Below, in pieces: positions 49,567 through 62,617 of a stretch of 64,000 nt of DNA; position 1 is the first letter of the stretch, and each line of letters starts with the position of its first letter. The stretch comes from Sipunculus nudus. Lineage: Eukaryota > Annelida > Sipuncula > Golfingiida > Sipunculidae. Both the position numbers and the translations under genes were made by a program. The DNA lies in NCBI GenBank assembly GCA_026874595.1, contig CM049306.1, positions 79,324,142-79,388,141 on the forward strand. Reading direction: 5' to 3'. Under the pieces are notes generated by a model that was not told the origin of the DNA, did not search any database, and worked only from the letters and a program-made list of their open reading frames with translations.

Positions 49567-51801
49567 CAGGGGCGTAGCCAGAGGGGGGCCGCAGGGGGCC
49601 ATGCCCCCCCCCCCCAAATCCTGGTGGTATCTTTACTCCCCGTCTTCCCGGAATATCACTCAGTCTAATAATGATAAACATTTTTAAAACACAACCATGA
49701 AAATCCATGTCACTGATATCTGCAGTTTCGGGACTTATTTTCTATACATTTTATTAGGTTTGATCCTGCAGACATTTCTTTGGCTCAGCTGACTACGATC
49801 ATCTGAGCTATATAGCGATGGTCCTGCCTTCCGTCGGTTAACATGTAAACCGTTTTAAATTGCTGGAGCTAGGAATACAAAATGCAATATACAGTTAGAT
49901 GTCCTTAAGCTCTCCTACCAAACCCAAAACTGGGTCACTGCGACTTTGTTCACTTGAAAAAATTAAGGAAAAACCTCCGTTTTCCAGTAAAAGCCTGCTG
50001 TTACACTTCAAGAGTTTCCCTTTTAAAATAACAGACGTTTTGTTTATATTTGGCATAGATAATCCTCTATCGATTTCCTGTGTACATGCATAAAATTAGT
50101 CATTACAAATTGGCATAATTTTTAGAAGTTATGGATCTGAACATAATGTACCTTGTCGAAACATCAGGAAATATGTTTTCTCAATAAACAAGGAAACTGT
50201 TAAAGCTTAAAGCTTTTTTTTCAAGGATAAAAGTTTATCTCATCAAACTTTAATCGTATGCCAGAAGATAGATCAGATATTTTTTTTCAAGTTATTAGCA
50301 TAAATATAATACTAGTAACTATACCTTAAATTTTGCTCAAATTTGACCATGGACATTTTTTACCCTGTAAGAACTGATCATTTTTTTTCACAGAAAAAAA
50401 AACACATCATGATTTATTCTATTGAAATCTGAAAGAAATTATTCATTTACAGTAGCTTTATTTCAAGTTCTCAGACACCATGTGTAGTATAGTTTATATC
50501 AAGTCAACCCAGCCCGGTAAGGTGCAGCGAGTGTCGGAGCCCTCACCTAGTCACCTGTATTGGAACTTACTTTAGTCAACGCAGCTAGCTCCCGTTGCTC
50601 AGCAGAGCTAGGCTTCTCCTACAACCCCCCTTCTCAATGGAGAGGATGTATAAATAAGTTATGTTATATGTTATTATTTTCTAGGTTAAATTATTTTTTT
50701 TTCTAGACTATTTATAGATAGTGGATTTTTTTCTGTATTACATGCATGGGGTTACAATGAGTGCACATTGAATTATTAGTGTTTGGTTTTGCTGTAAAAG
50801 ATTGAATGTACATGTTGAGAGGAACTAATTGCTACAGAAGAGGTACAAACTGTTTGCTTTTATTTTTTAACATGTGTGTCAGTATATAATTATAGTTGAG
50901 TTAATATTTAGTATAATGATGTTATTTGTTCCTAATCTAAGCAGGAGTGCCTATACCTGATTTGAAAAGGGTATTTCTTACCAATTTTACTCATTTTTTT
51001 TTATTTTAGTAAATAAAATGAAGCATGTACATTGAACTAAAACCCTATGTATAAACCTTTTTTGGGGGGAATAGTGATTCAAGGAATAATCTAGAATATA
51101 CCATATTTTAGCGTTTCATCTTTAAAAAATAATTTTCTTTTCAGTTAAGTTAAAGCACTTTATGATTTAAAAAAGTAGTAAAATAAATTTGTATGCTCAA
51201 TCTGATATGACCAAACTGAGGATAAATAATGATGCAGCTTATAATTCTAAATTAACCTATATTTGCAATTTTTTTTTTTTTGGTATTACATATTTGTCAT
51301 ATTTGTAAATATGAAAATTCAATATGATAACATTTATTCATTAAAAAATCGTGACTTCCCTGCCAAACATGGATATGCTAAAAAATGGTTTAATATTAAT
51401 ATAAAATTTCCCTGTCTCAGCAGAAAGTAAAATAAAGCTATCAGTCGTTTTTGTCAAAATGTGTCTATCTGTAAATATTTCTTATGCAACACGGCATCTC
51501 AGAAACCTATACTGCATGGTTCCATGGTAGTCATGTCAGATTATTAGTTTGGCAATCAAATATTTGGTATTTGATTATCACCAATAACAGGATCATGTTC
51601 TCTGAATTTTGGTGATGCTAATATATAAAAACAATAACAATGGGAATAAGTATATTTTACATTTGCTTACAACTTACAAAATATACCTGACCGCCGTGAC
51701 CCATGGGTCCCCTTTTTATATATGTATATTCATTATATATATATATATATTGCCTTTGCCAAATATTTCGGCCCCCTCCCTCAATTCTGGCTACGCCCCT
51801 G
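49567..51801. mobile_element. CAG-ended element, possibly hAT-like (copy B)
   Basis: Counterpart of 38,855-41,077 with the same ends and the same flanks, so it was present before the segmental duplication. Confidence 0.5.
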
Positions 51802-52584
51802 CGACCGCTCCTTTTATCCAGAACAAAGACCCCATTAAGATCCTCCAGGAAACACTTTGCACCTCAGATCGTGCGCTCATGACAACAGCCACTCATGACC
51901 ACAGCCATGATACACATGACAAAGGATTATTGGACTGATAACCTACTTTAAGTCATTACACTAGTCTGTATACAGACGTCTACACTTTAGAGCTGGCTTC
52001 ATGTCAGCGGCTGTCTATCAATCATTCTTCGATATGTAAGTTCTGGAGACACCCAAATCCCAATCCGTCTATTTAAATAGGCCTATCGGAATAGGCTATA
52101 GTACTGCACTGCAATGGGGATCCTTCCTATTGCACTGCCATCGGTGTAAACAGCCACGAAAGAAGTGGTAACCTACCCAAGCATAAGGCAGGAGCATCAT
52201 GAGATCAAAGTACATGGAAAGCGCCATCTATCGCGATTCAGGAAATGTACGGGAAAATAAAATAAAATTCAAACCGACAGAAATTGGTATAAACAGGCAA
52301 ATTTCTCCTTCTTTTTTTATTAAAAATACTCCTTTTTTTAACATGACACACCTGTATCTCTCCTAATTACAGCCATAGGAGAATATCAAATTGCCAAGAT
52401 ATATGGTCATGCCAGAGTTCTTATTTACTCACGCCATGCAGTAGGTGACATATTTTCTATGGTCTTTAGCCGACGTCAGGTGCCGTTTTTTGTTTTGCAG
52501 ATAACACCAACGGTCCAGTCAATAACCACGGTTGTTCAGTACATAGTTTGGTCACATTAGGTTTGCTTCTGACGAGTAGAAATC

Positions 52585-55500
52585 ATGGGGGCGCAACATG
52601 TGGTATCGCTGGCAGCACTTTTCACCTTGCTAGTCGCAGCAAGTTGTTTCCCCAGAAATGAGTATGAATACGCGATTAACCGAGACTGGCTGAAGTTTGA
52701 GGAGAGCCTTTTCCGCCTGAAAGATACGACATTGACACCGGTACGTACTATGTATTTTTAATCCAGCAAACTTAACATTATCGGTCGGTCATATTTCTTC
52801 TTTTTCAATCATCTATTTAATTTATGTACGACACTAACGAGTTATTGAAATGTGTATCGTAGGAAAAAATCACCTTCATTGCCTTCATTAGGGCAATTTA
52901 TGGCAGCAGGATTATAAATTATGTGTGTAAAAGTTACAAATAAACTTGAGATGTTGCGTTTCAAGTTCCCAAAAACGTAGCGTAAATTGCTTTGTATGTT
53001 TGTGCAGCAATAACCACAAATGACTTTAAATGGCGCCCAAACGAGATCAATGTTCGTCTTACGGATCAGCATGATAAAGAACTGAAATAAGGTCACTCCG
53101 AGACTATCAATGGCTGCCTCCGCCTGTCCTTGGCATATTGCACTTCCTCATTAATATTATTTCTGTGCGATTTTGGGGAGCGTTGTGATCGATAGTAAAG
53201 AGCAATGCTGCAGCCTTTGATCTCTGATTAAACAGGCAACAGTAAATAGCAGTAGTTGTGGCTGATTCCTGCTCTCCGGTTTCAACTATGTGATGACGCA
53301 TCGTCCGCCGTCCACTGTCATTTCCCTACTTTTTGCTAATCGCTGAAACAGTTTGCATTTAGCGTACAATTAAAGCACGGTGTTCTCTGCTGTTTTCCAA
53401 CGCTTCTTATTAAAATACAGTCACCACACGGTGAATTACACTTACAAATACTTTAGTTGTTTATTTTTCAATCAAAAGATGTATTGCAGACACACCAGTT
53501 TTTACCATAATAAGCAAAGATGCTGAATATGTTTCATTTTAGGATGAGGCCACAGTGGACCAGTACCTGAGTTACCTGAAATGGCAGGAGTTTCAGGCCA
53601 CACGGCCGGCAATCCCGCCCCTTCGGCCAATAGAGGAAACCCTTCCTTACATCCTGCAATCTGAACTTTTTCAAGTCTTAAAACCACTGCCGAAAGGAGG
53701 TGATATGCATGGCCATGAGAGTGAGTCTACATGCAAACACAACAAACATATGATTGTGTCCTTCAGAGACCGATAACTCTTAATTTTCTGTCTGGGACAA
53801 CCAATAATTACCTCATATTAAGCAATTTTGAAATGTTTATATATCGCTTATTTTCTTTTTTTATAGATCATATGTTGAGTAAACGAGTGCTACTTGACAT
53901 AGTTTGGGAATCGGAAGATTTTCAGCACCTGTACATGTTACCTGAGAATGCATCAACTCCGTATCGGCTCGACTTCTTCATTAATCCTCCAGAAGGGGAA
54001 GGCTGGTTTAACGTCAGAGACAGCGGTTTATCCAAAGAAGACATCTACCGGACCCAAGTGTTCATTGAAATCATGGACGACAATGCCAAACGGTACCCCA
54101 CGGACAGCCGGGAACGATGGAAGCAAATGAATCCTCTTTGGGGTAGAGGTTCGTATCAGCTAATCAGCAATGTTAAGATCAGACCAGAGTACGTGTGGAA
54201 AATGTTAGAGACTGCAATGGAAGATGGGGTACAATACATGGAGACTCGACGTAGTTTGGGAGGTTATATGTACGTGCTGGACCCCTCTCCAGAATACGAA
54301 CCAAACAACGGTAAACATGTAATTGATGTGTATGATGGAGAACTCGATGTCAATATTACCTTTGATGTGGTGTCAAATTTTACACAACACCATCCGTCCT
54401 TCATTGGTTATAAGAATATCATACTTTCGAGTCGCTGGAGACCCGCAGACCAGATACAACAAGAATTAGAACGCGCGCTCAGATTCCATCAGAAGTTTCC
54501 AGATAAAATCGTTGGCTACGATCTGGTGTCAGAAGAGGATAATGGCCGTTCCCACCTCTTCTTCTTAAAGAACTTTCTAACCCTTTACGATGATCAGACA
54601 CAAAGAAGTAAGATTGATTTGTACTTACACACAGCAGAGACTAATTTCCCAAATGACTTGCGCACGAGTGACCCTGACGACGACCCAGTTGCAACTTTGG
54701 AGAATACATATGAATCTATCCTCCTTGGTGCCAACAGAGTGGGTCACGGCATTGGTTTCTTCAAGCATCCGTATTTACTGGAGATTATCAAGGAGAGGCG
54801 AGTTGCCATAGAAACATGCCCAGTCAGCAATCAGCTTCTTGGATTTATGGCAGATTTGCGAAATCACCCTGCACTGAACTACATCCGCTCTGGGATACCT
54901 GTTGTAATGGGATCAGACGATCCTGGGACCTTTGGGTACGACCATTTCACCGTCGATTGGTACATGGCTTTTTTGGGATGGGGCCTCGACTTGGCCGACC
55001 TTAGGCAGTTAGCAAGAGATTCGTTAAACCACAGTGCTCTGGACGTGCAGGAGAAAGTTGAAGCCTTCATCAAATGGGAACTCAGTTGGACGCAGTTCAT
55101 CACAGACACACGAGTTCGCGCCTGTTCCACAACCTTTCCTGGTCCTCCAGTGTTTTCTCGCATACTCCCTGATGAAGGAAGTCTGGATGATCCTACGAAG
55201 GTCTATATATTTGGCCATGGATTTGAAATTGGTATTTGCAGAATTGTGCTCTGCCGGTTCGGGGACCTTATATCTCCAGCTACTAGATTGGTATCAAATC
55301 AGCTGATCATCTGCGATTCTCCAGTGCCCATTGCGTCAAAAATAAAGGAAGAATCGAATGACTACAGATATCATCCGAAATTTGGTTTCTTGACGAAAGG
55401 CTCTCAGAAGACTAATAAACAGGACACCACTGTTCCAGTCCTGGTTTCATTTGACGGAGGCCAGAACTTTGTCGATGTGGGTCACAACTTTACATATAGA

Positions 55501-55611
55501 TACAACACGTATATACCACAACAGAATGAGGTGCACTCTCGGGGCACGGCCTTGGGTTCACTTATGGGTTTTACTGTTCTTTTAATCCGATTGGTTAATT
55601 ATCTGATCTAA
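52585..55611 (+). CDS. Secreted ADGF/ADA2-type adenosine deaminase with IPT/TIG domain (copy B)
   Basis: Exons 52585-52740, 53543-53720 and 53867-55611 have the same lengths and phases as the upstream gene and again give 692 residues. An open frame runs upstream of exon 3 from 53731 into intron 2, but the conserved TTATAG acceptor at 53861-53866 and the intact exons 1-2 make the spliced model correct. Predicted protein differences from the upstream copy are V3A, H298L, F361I, Y480F, I678M and P686R. All catalytic-type residues (His108, His110, His366, Glu369, His405, Asp462-463) and the TIG cysteines are kept. F361I lies five residues before His366. P686R places an Arg inside the otherwise uncharged C-terminal hydrophobic segment, which could weaken GPI attachment. 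The absence of stops or frameshifts argues that both genes are functional or only just duplicated. Confidence 0.92.
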
Positions 55612-55812
55612 TTAAAATGAAAAAGAAGCCACAGCTTGGTTCCACAATTAGCGGAGCTACCACTAACATATAATGTAATCGGTTAGTGGCAATATAACCT
55701 TCCATTATCTCGAATTATACTATGATTGTTCCCCATTCGTATAGTCATTAAAGGGGCCTAATCACCTATAAAGCATGTTGAATTAACATGAAAAAAAGCT
55801 GCTTCCCTTTAA

Positions 55813-55818
55813 AATAAA
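55813..55818 (+). promoter_or_regulatory. Polyadenylation signal AATAAA, second deaminase gene
   Basis: Same context and almost the same distance from the stop as in copy A. Confidence 0.5.
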
Positions 55819-56375
55819 GTCTGAACCTGCAAAAATATTGCCTTGAAATCGTTTGCTTACTCCTGTAAACGAGTGTTAAAAACGAGACCGGGCGCGATCA
55901 TATGTGTCAACATAAACACAGCGCCTTGGGCTGTGTGCTTTGCAGAGCCACAATACGTGTCAATCAGGAGGTCCCCTAACTGACTTAGCCCAAAAAAATA
56001 TAATACATGTTCCCGGAGGGTGAAACACCGCATTTTGTGGCTCCCAATTGGAAGACCAGTCACGCGGCCTTGTTATCTTAAACATACACACGTGGACTGT
56101 GTTTATCAACACGCAGAGCCATTACAAGGGGATAAAGAGCCGTGTGCGAGGTACTGAGGTTGGTTGCTGGGATGGTTTTGCTGGGATACTTTCGTATAAA
56201 GCAAAACTGAACTGATAGTGTGAAAGAATAGGCTCAATATTGCTCCTGATTATGTCTCTTTAAGTTCGGAAAGAAAGACTGAAGCGTCTTTCAGTTTACA
56301 TATCTGTATAAGAGAAACAGGAATAATACTATGTATATATAACCAAATCATTAGTACAAAATAAAGTAGACTTTA

Positions 56376-59300
56376 TGAATAATTAATTGTGTATTTCCTG
56401 CTTTATGTTAAGATATTTTTGAAAGAAGCTGCCTATGGGTATTTGATTCCAAGTTCGTTTTCCTCTATATTTGAAACGAAGTGTACATTGTATATAAGTT
56501 ATTGACCATTATGCCTCGATTTAGAGCTAGACGTCTGGTGTCTGGGAGACGCTGCTTCTGGAGATTCGAAGGAAATCTGGCGTGCACGCTATGTTTATGT
56601 TTGCGCCATTTATCTCGTCCGAAGCAAGCTGATTTCTTAACGTGTACAGAAAAAGAAAACGGTCTTATGACAAAATACTGGCAGATATTATAATATTTTT
56701 AAAGGAAAAAAAAACCTCAATTCCATTTTTAATTAACTTACCAAGTAAGAACCAGCATAGAAGTTGAAGCTAAAAGAAGAATGTCTTACCGCCTTCTGAT
56801 GGATAGCTACTATGTGAATAACAATGAATATAATAGAACAAAACTGGAACCTTTCCTAGACTTCAGGCGAAAATACGAACGACATCTGTCATATAAAATT
56901 GCAGTCTTTGGAACTGGCACTTACAGCATTAAGATAAAGACACTTAATCTGATGAACTCCTCTTGATAAGAAATTTGAAAGACATACGTATTCTACAAGT
57001 CTCTTTTGATATCCTTTTCTGTGATTTGTAACACTTTCGTGCAAGACAAACTACCTCGGACCTCATCCCCGGTCTTAAAAGAAATTTGCAGTATCTTCTC
57101 ACAGTTACCTTTATAAACTAAAAATCCTTCTTTCTCCCTCGCCTTATACAAAATATCATGAAAAACTCTAACAACAGTACAACGAAATCATCTTGATTCC
57201 ATAGTAATCTGCTCGAGTAATCAGGGCCACAATTTAGTTTGCATTTCTCTGTCTAAATATCAAAGAGGAACTCTTGTCAAAACAAGGCCCATTTAATTAT
57301 TCCCTTGCCTTGACGTTCGATTCGCTGCTACATATAATTGGATGGTTTATGGTCTGGATGGATACCGACATGGATCTTTACATATTCCTAATCTTACCTA
57401 CGTGTTCCAGGTGTCGAGGGAAACAGAAATCCAAGAGCCGTCTGAGCATTTGTATCTTGTCATAGATAGTGTGTTCCTATAAAGACTGCATGGATTGTTT
57501 TTATGCCTACGGGAAGTGGTCGGCATTGTTAAGCTTTTGAAAGAGAAGTTTTGAACGAAGTATTGAACACACGTTGAATGCTTCTGTTTCTTTCTGTTTA
57601 TTGCAAAATGACCATTTAGTCGTGAAATATCTTGACGTATTGTATAATTGAAGCGTAGCAATCAGCTTGTGATGGCTATAAATGGCAGATCAACTTTACC
57701 CCCCCCCCCCCCCGAATCTGGATCAGCTACTGCAAACATACTTTATTTATACTTCATTTGTAGACCTACTCTGAACATGAGGAACAATGCCTTTAATATA
57801 TTCAGAATGACTCTGATTGCATGTATATATTTGATAAAACATATCTTAATAGCTATTTTCACGACATTTTACTATCCGCTTATCACTCATTCTTGTAAAC
57901 CCTTTGCCAATAGCCCATCCAGATGTTTGACGAAAATTACAATATTCGTCTAAGGCATTACTATGAAAGACAATTTTTTATGGCCCTAGGTGTTGTGCAG
58001 CTGAGTATCCATGAATACTAGGTCTACACGACTGGGAAGGCATCAGCCGACAAGGCTAACTTAATTGTTAGAATTATCAGGATCTTATAGTGAAGATTAG
58101 TGACGGAATTATCTATATAACTACATTGTAAGAAATCTTGGTTTTATGTGGCTGTTAGAGAGCATATAAGTAAAGTATGTACCGCGTCATATCTCATGTT
58201 GAAAAGATTGATTAGGGTGGTCCGTTACATATATACAGATATATTAGGAACGTTTTAGCTCAATCATTAGTCATGAGTAATGTATAGATTATTGCAGTAT
58301 GTGCTTCTCATAGGGAATTGATAAAATCGTTTCTGATCTTTTTAAAACGTGTGGTAGCCTTGTAATGGGTATGAAAAAAACATGACCAAATCTCGCCCCC
58401 TATTTACTGATTCTAAGCCCTTCTATGGCTTAAATAGAGATTCTATACAGCTGGCAAAATACTGATTCCTGCCAGGTATAGTTTGTCTTCAACTCTATAT
58501 TGCTGTATCGCACAAGTAGCTTCTATATAGGCTTTGAAATGCTAACAGATGGCTTGTCAATTGACTTGTTTAAATCAGCACCAAAGATTAATTTACTTAA
58601 AATATGTCATAATTGTTAGAGGGGCCCAATCACGTATCTGACCTTTATAAACTACAGGTAATCCCTTGGAGCTTACATAAAAATAGGCCAGAAAATGTGT
58701 ATATCACCGCACACAGGCTGCTTATTTTGTTTATATGGTGTTTTTAATATGTTGGGGCCCGCCAAAATAAAACAAATTCAACAATGGCACTTTAATTGGC
58801 AGCAAGTTAGATAAGCCAGAGCTTTCCGAATGGCGTTTTAAAACAAATGGCCTTTTAAGAACTTTATATACACAACCAAAATTACCCTTAGCTCGATCAT
58901 TAATATATACACAGAGGAAGCCAGAAATCACATAATTCTTTTTCCAAAGGTGGGTGAATGGGCACCTTTAAGCGTCTAAAGTTGGCTGTTTTGTCATTTA
59001 AAAAAAAATAAGGCATCATTGTCAAGGCATATCCGCCTGAGTGAAGGATACATGGCTGTATTTATTTTTCCTATATATCTCAAGGGTCCTGAAGTCTAGA
59101 TCGCTTTTTGTACAACTTTCAACATAGATTATGATATTACTCTCTCTTCACCTGATATATAAGAAAATCAGGGGTTGTACATCTAATTTTCCAACAATCC
59201 TGGTCCGAATGCAGTGGATCCTTAATTACCTCTCCAAGCAGTCCCAAACAAGCATTTGGACAAAATGTCTTTGATTGGCATTATTTGACTGATCCCTTCA

Positions 59301-60460
59301 ATTTTGTTTGAGATTATGCTTAACATATTACTATATGTAAGAAAAATAAAACAAATTGGAGTTCAAGACCACCTAGAATAATGGCTAGAGCCAACCAGAG
59401 CTGCAGAGCAAGCTAAACCCTTCACTGTTTAATTTCGGCGTTGTGACCCCGGGTCATGTGAATAAATAGGACCGTGTGATCTGCGACGATGGGCGGCTGA
59501 CGGCTGCATTGTTATTAACGTTCGGGCGTAATATTTTTCCATCTGAAGACCACGTGTTTATTTTATCGCCCAGTCTTCAAGCAGACAGATCTAGGTGGGC
59601 GGTAAGTTTACGTTAAAGTGTCCGAAGTAAGCATTGGACTCGGAGTCGCGAGTATAGAAACCGGTCTACATTTCTATCTGTCTACAGTTCGGGACTGTCA
59701 TAATATCATATGTCTGCGTTTAGATTAACTTTTAGCTCGCTGCTGTCAGTGTCTTAACACAATAACAGCTTATTAGATGCCATCGGGCAATGGAAATCAG
59801 CTTTAGATATAGCCACTAAGGGTGACTATATAAAATGTTCTGTCTGAGAGTACATTTTATAGCCACCATCCCTTGTATACACTTGGTTGGGATTCTAACC
59901 TCTGTATGATCTGTGTCTATAATAGGAGAAAACCCCTCAGTAACTCGAGTATATAATTGGTTTTTTTTTTACAAAATTCTGTTACGATAAGCTAATATTG
60001 CATAAATTCCCTGCTTAATCAAGTCCATAACTCCCACAAAACGGGACCAATACACAAAACATTATGGCTACTACATAAAGATTCTAACTGCTTCTGACAT
60101 GGCGGTTATGAGCAATATGACCTGTGTCTTCTTAGACCAAAATACACAATAACTAAAGTAAAATGCACTTACAGTTGCCAATATGTTGTAGTTGTATTGA
60201 AAATAAGATACATTTGCCAAGTTGAAGAAGTTCTAAATTGTCAGCCTATCCGTGACACTAAAAAATAAAACTGCCATTTCCGGAAAATATGATCGTATTG
60301 TGGCCAAATACCACTTATCTCTATAAATGGGGAGGTGACAAAACAGTTGTCCGTTAACTGTGACAGTGCAAGACATGGCGGCTACTTAAGATAATAACAA
60401 GGTAACTGGTGTGGCCAGGGTAATGGGTATAGGGACATATTGGCCGCTGGCCTCAAACAG
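56376..60460. other. Intergenic DNA, no gene supported
   Basis: Unique sequence beyond the duplication. Open frames reach 101 codons (57648-57953) but run through a poly(C) tract near 57,699 and show no domain. No exon with convincing borders was found. Confidence 0.5.
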
Positions 60461-61117
60461 ACCATGTCGGCTGCCAGCGCCCAGTGGCAGGCGATTTCGT
60501 CTGCCAGCTCAAATGAACTACAGACCAGTACTGACACTGTCTAGTCAACGATATCGGCCGCAGTGTGAACCGGAGAGTAGGCCTAACATTTCAGCCGCAG
60601 AGCTTCTTATAACTATGTACATAAACCTCAGTAGTTTACTGATAATAGCTTTTGCTATGTTTTACTGAGGGACATGAATGCACTAATTATTCTTAAGGTG
60701 CATATAGTTTTTCTTAGCTTTAACTTAAGTGAGTACGATACAATGGTGATTTATTCAGATGCTGTGATGATTTTTAGGGCAGCAGATTATGTCAACATAC
60801 ATGACCAAACGTGAAAAAAACAAATTGGTCTTATAGAAATGGCTTAAACAGAAGTAAAATACTAGCAGCACTGAAAATTCCAAGTTCGATGAAAGTTTTT
60901 TGAAATTATAATGAAAAGTTCTCCCTCAGTTCTTTTATATGCAGACGAAGGCAAACGGAGGCTTTTATTAGTGAAAATTGGTCTGGCGGCCAAAATGGTG
61001 CTCTCTGTTTCATACTGCAGCCAATGTGGTTGGCCAGACAGGGTCAGTGTTGGTCTGTGGCTCACTGGAGCTGGCAGCCGAAATTGCCCGAGGCTGGGCA
61101 CTGGCAGCCAACATGGT
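60461..61117. repeat. Inverted repeat with ~115-bp arms
   Basis: The left arm 60461-60577 and right arm 61003-61117 are reverse complements at roughly four of five positions by eye. Shared phrases include GGCTGCCAG, TGCCAGCTC and ACAGACCA. Similarity continues inward for about 25 bp. The loop is about 425 bp. Frames in the two arms give similar peptides on opposite strands simply because of the inversion. Confidence 0.8.
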
Positions 61118-61457
61118 GAGTTTTAGGCCGACAGTCAATATCAAGGAAGATGATTTGTCACTAAACCACTGGTGTGGTCCTAATGGACCTATCTAAAGTT
61201 TTTGATTGTGTTCCACACTCGCTGCTTTTATGTAAACATCATGCCTATTGTATGCATGAAGCAAGTCTTAAACTCTAAGCTAGCTACCTGAGTATTAGAA
61301 AGCAGAGGGATAGAACAGAGCTACTCTTAGTGAATGGAGAAAACATGGCCCGAGTCTAGAATTCAGGCTGCTCTTTAGGACCCGTTGAGATACAACAGAT
61401 ACATGTTAAACATTTTAATAATAAATCCAACTTACTCCTTTGTAAACTAGAATACGG

Positions 61458-61476
61458 GTAGTCGACAAGCGACTAC
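61458..61476. repeat. Small hairpin at left of tandem array
   Basis: Arms GTAGTCG and CGACTAC around a 5-base loop, immediately before the flanking direct repeat at 61479. Confidence 0.6.
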
Positions 61477-61478
61477 GT

Positions 61479-62617
61479 GTATCCGCCTAAATCAGAGTGG
61501 AACGGGTGAAGTGAGGCATGGATTGAGTGGCAAGGGGAAATAGAGTGAAGTGTTGCATATTAGCATGGATGTCTGCAGCCAAATGGTGTATGTAGGTTGC
61601 GCCACCTACCACAAAATCAGAAAGCCGTCCAAGTTGTATACATATGCAAAATTTGAGGCAGATATTAGTCAAACCACTATATGTTTATGAGTGATTTTAG
61701 CCCGTGGCAGACAAACAGATGGACGCTGTGCTAAAATGGTTGAAGGTGGCGCCACCTGTTTTGCATATGATAAAGAGCTATGTGAGAACTATACACATGC
61801 AAAACTTTGGCCCAATCGGTCAAACGGTTCCCAAGATATGAGCTTGGATGTCTGCTGCATAAACAAGAATGCAGGTGGCGCCACCTGTCATAAAATCAAG
61901 AGAGCTGTCGGGGATGTATAAACCTGCAAAATTTTAGGCAGATATGTTAAACCACTGCCGAGATATGAGTGATTTTATCCCATGGCAGACAAACAGATGG
62001 GAGCTGTGCAAAAATGGCTGCAGGTGGCGCCACCAGTTTTGAGTATGATATAGAGCTATGTGAGATCTATAGACATGCAAAATTTTGGCCCAATCGGTCA
62101 AACGGTTCCCGAGATATGAGCTTGGATGTCTGCAGCGTAAACATGAATGTAGGTGGTGCCACCTGTCATAAAATCAGAAAAGCTATCCAGGATGTATACG
62201 CATGCCAAATTTCAGGTGAATTAGTCAAATCACTGCAGAGATATGAGTGATTTTAACCCAAGGCAGACGAACAGATGGACACTGTGCAAACATGGTTGCA
62301 GGTGGCGCCACCATTTTTGTGTATGTTATAAAGCTCTCCAAGGGCTACATTTGTGCAAAAAAAATTTCCTGATCCGTCAAACGGTTCCCGAGATATGTGG
62401 ATTTATGTGTGGAGACAGACGCACAAACGGACGCAGAGCGCAGAGGAAAGGTCAGAGGTCAAAACAAAATCGGGGTGCAGCAGTTTACATGTGACCTGAA
62501 CATAATCCCGGGTTTCATAAAATTCCGCCCACCGGTTAAGGAGGAGTTCTCCGGACACCCATACGGCGGCGGCGGCGGCGGAGTGCAGCTGAAAACATAG
62601 TATCCGCCAAAACAGAG
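61479..62617 (+). repeat. Repeat block flanked by short direct repeats
   Basis: GTATCCGCCTAAATCAGAG at 61479-61497 and GTATCCGCCAAAACAGAG at 62600-62617 flank the GGTGGCGCCACC array. Just inside the right copy is a short GGC trinucleotide run (about 62564-62581). The flanks could be worn ends of one element. Confidence 0.5.
61560..62430 (+). repeat. 278-bp higher-order tandem array with GGTGGCGCCACC palindromes
   Basis: GGCAGAC marks unit starts at 61706, 61984 and 62262, exactly 278 bp apart. Within each unit two sub-units alternate, so the palindrome or a variant begins at 61595, 61745, 61874, 62023, 62152 and 62301 with spacings of 150, 129, 149, 129 and 149. Other shared phrases are CAAACGGTTCCCGAGATATG and CTTGGATGTCTGC. 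Frames of 76-93 codons here follow the repeat and are not genes. Confidence 0.9.

Larger units (their letters stand above)
45672..56375 (+). repeat. Segmental tandem duplication, copy B (10,704 bp)
   Basis: Direct repeat of 34,667-45,671. Its last bases (GTAGACTTTA at 56366-56375) equal the last bases of copy A at 45662-45671. Differences include the missing ~304 bp at 46,860, two short insertions near 46,168 and 46,338, and an extra ~27 bp near 50,731. The poly(C) run near its left edge is longer (about 16 bases) than in copy A (about 10). Confidence 0.95.

Noticed and set aside
53731-53871. N-terminal extension of the second deaminase frame from an upstream ATG
   Set aside because: It is intron 2 read-through. 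A TTATAG acceptor precedes exon 3, exons 1 and 2 with a signal peptide and the HxH motif are intact, and the first copy has the same splice pattern.
59440-59460. TGACCCCGGGTCA as a hormone response element
   Set aside because: A single short everted half-site pair in non-genic DNA is expected by chance and has no supporting context.
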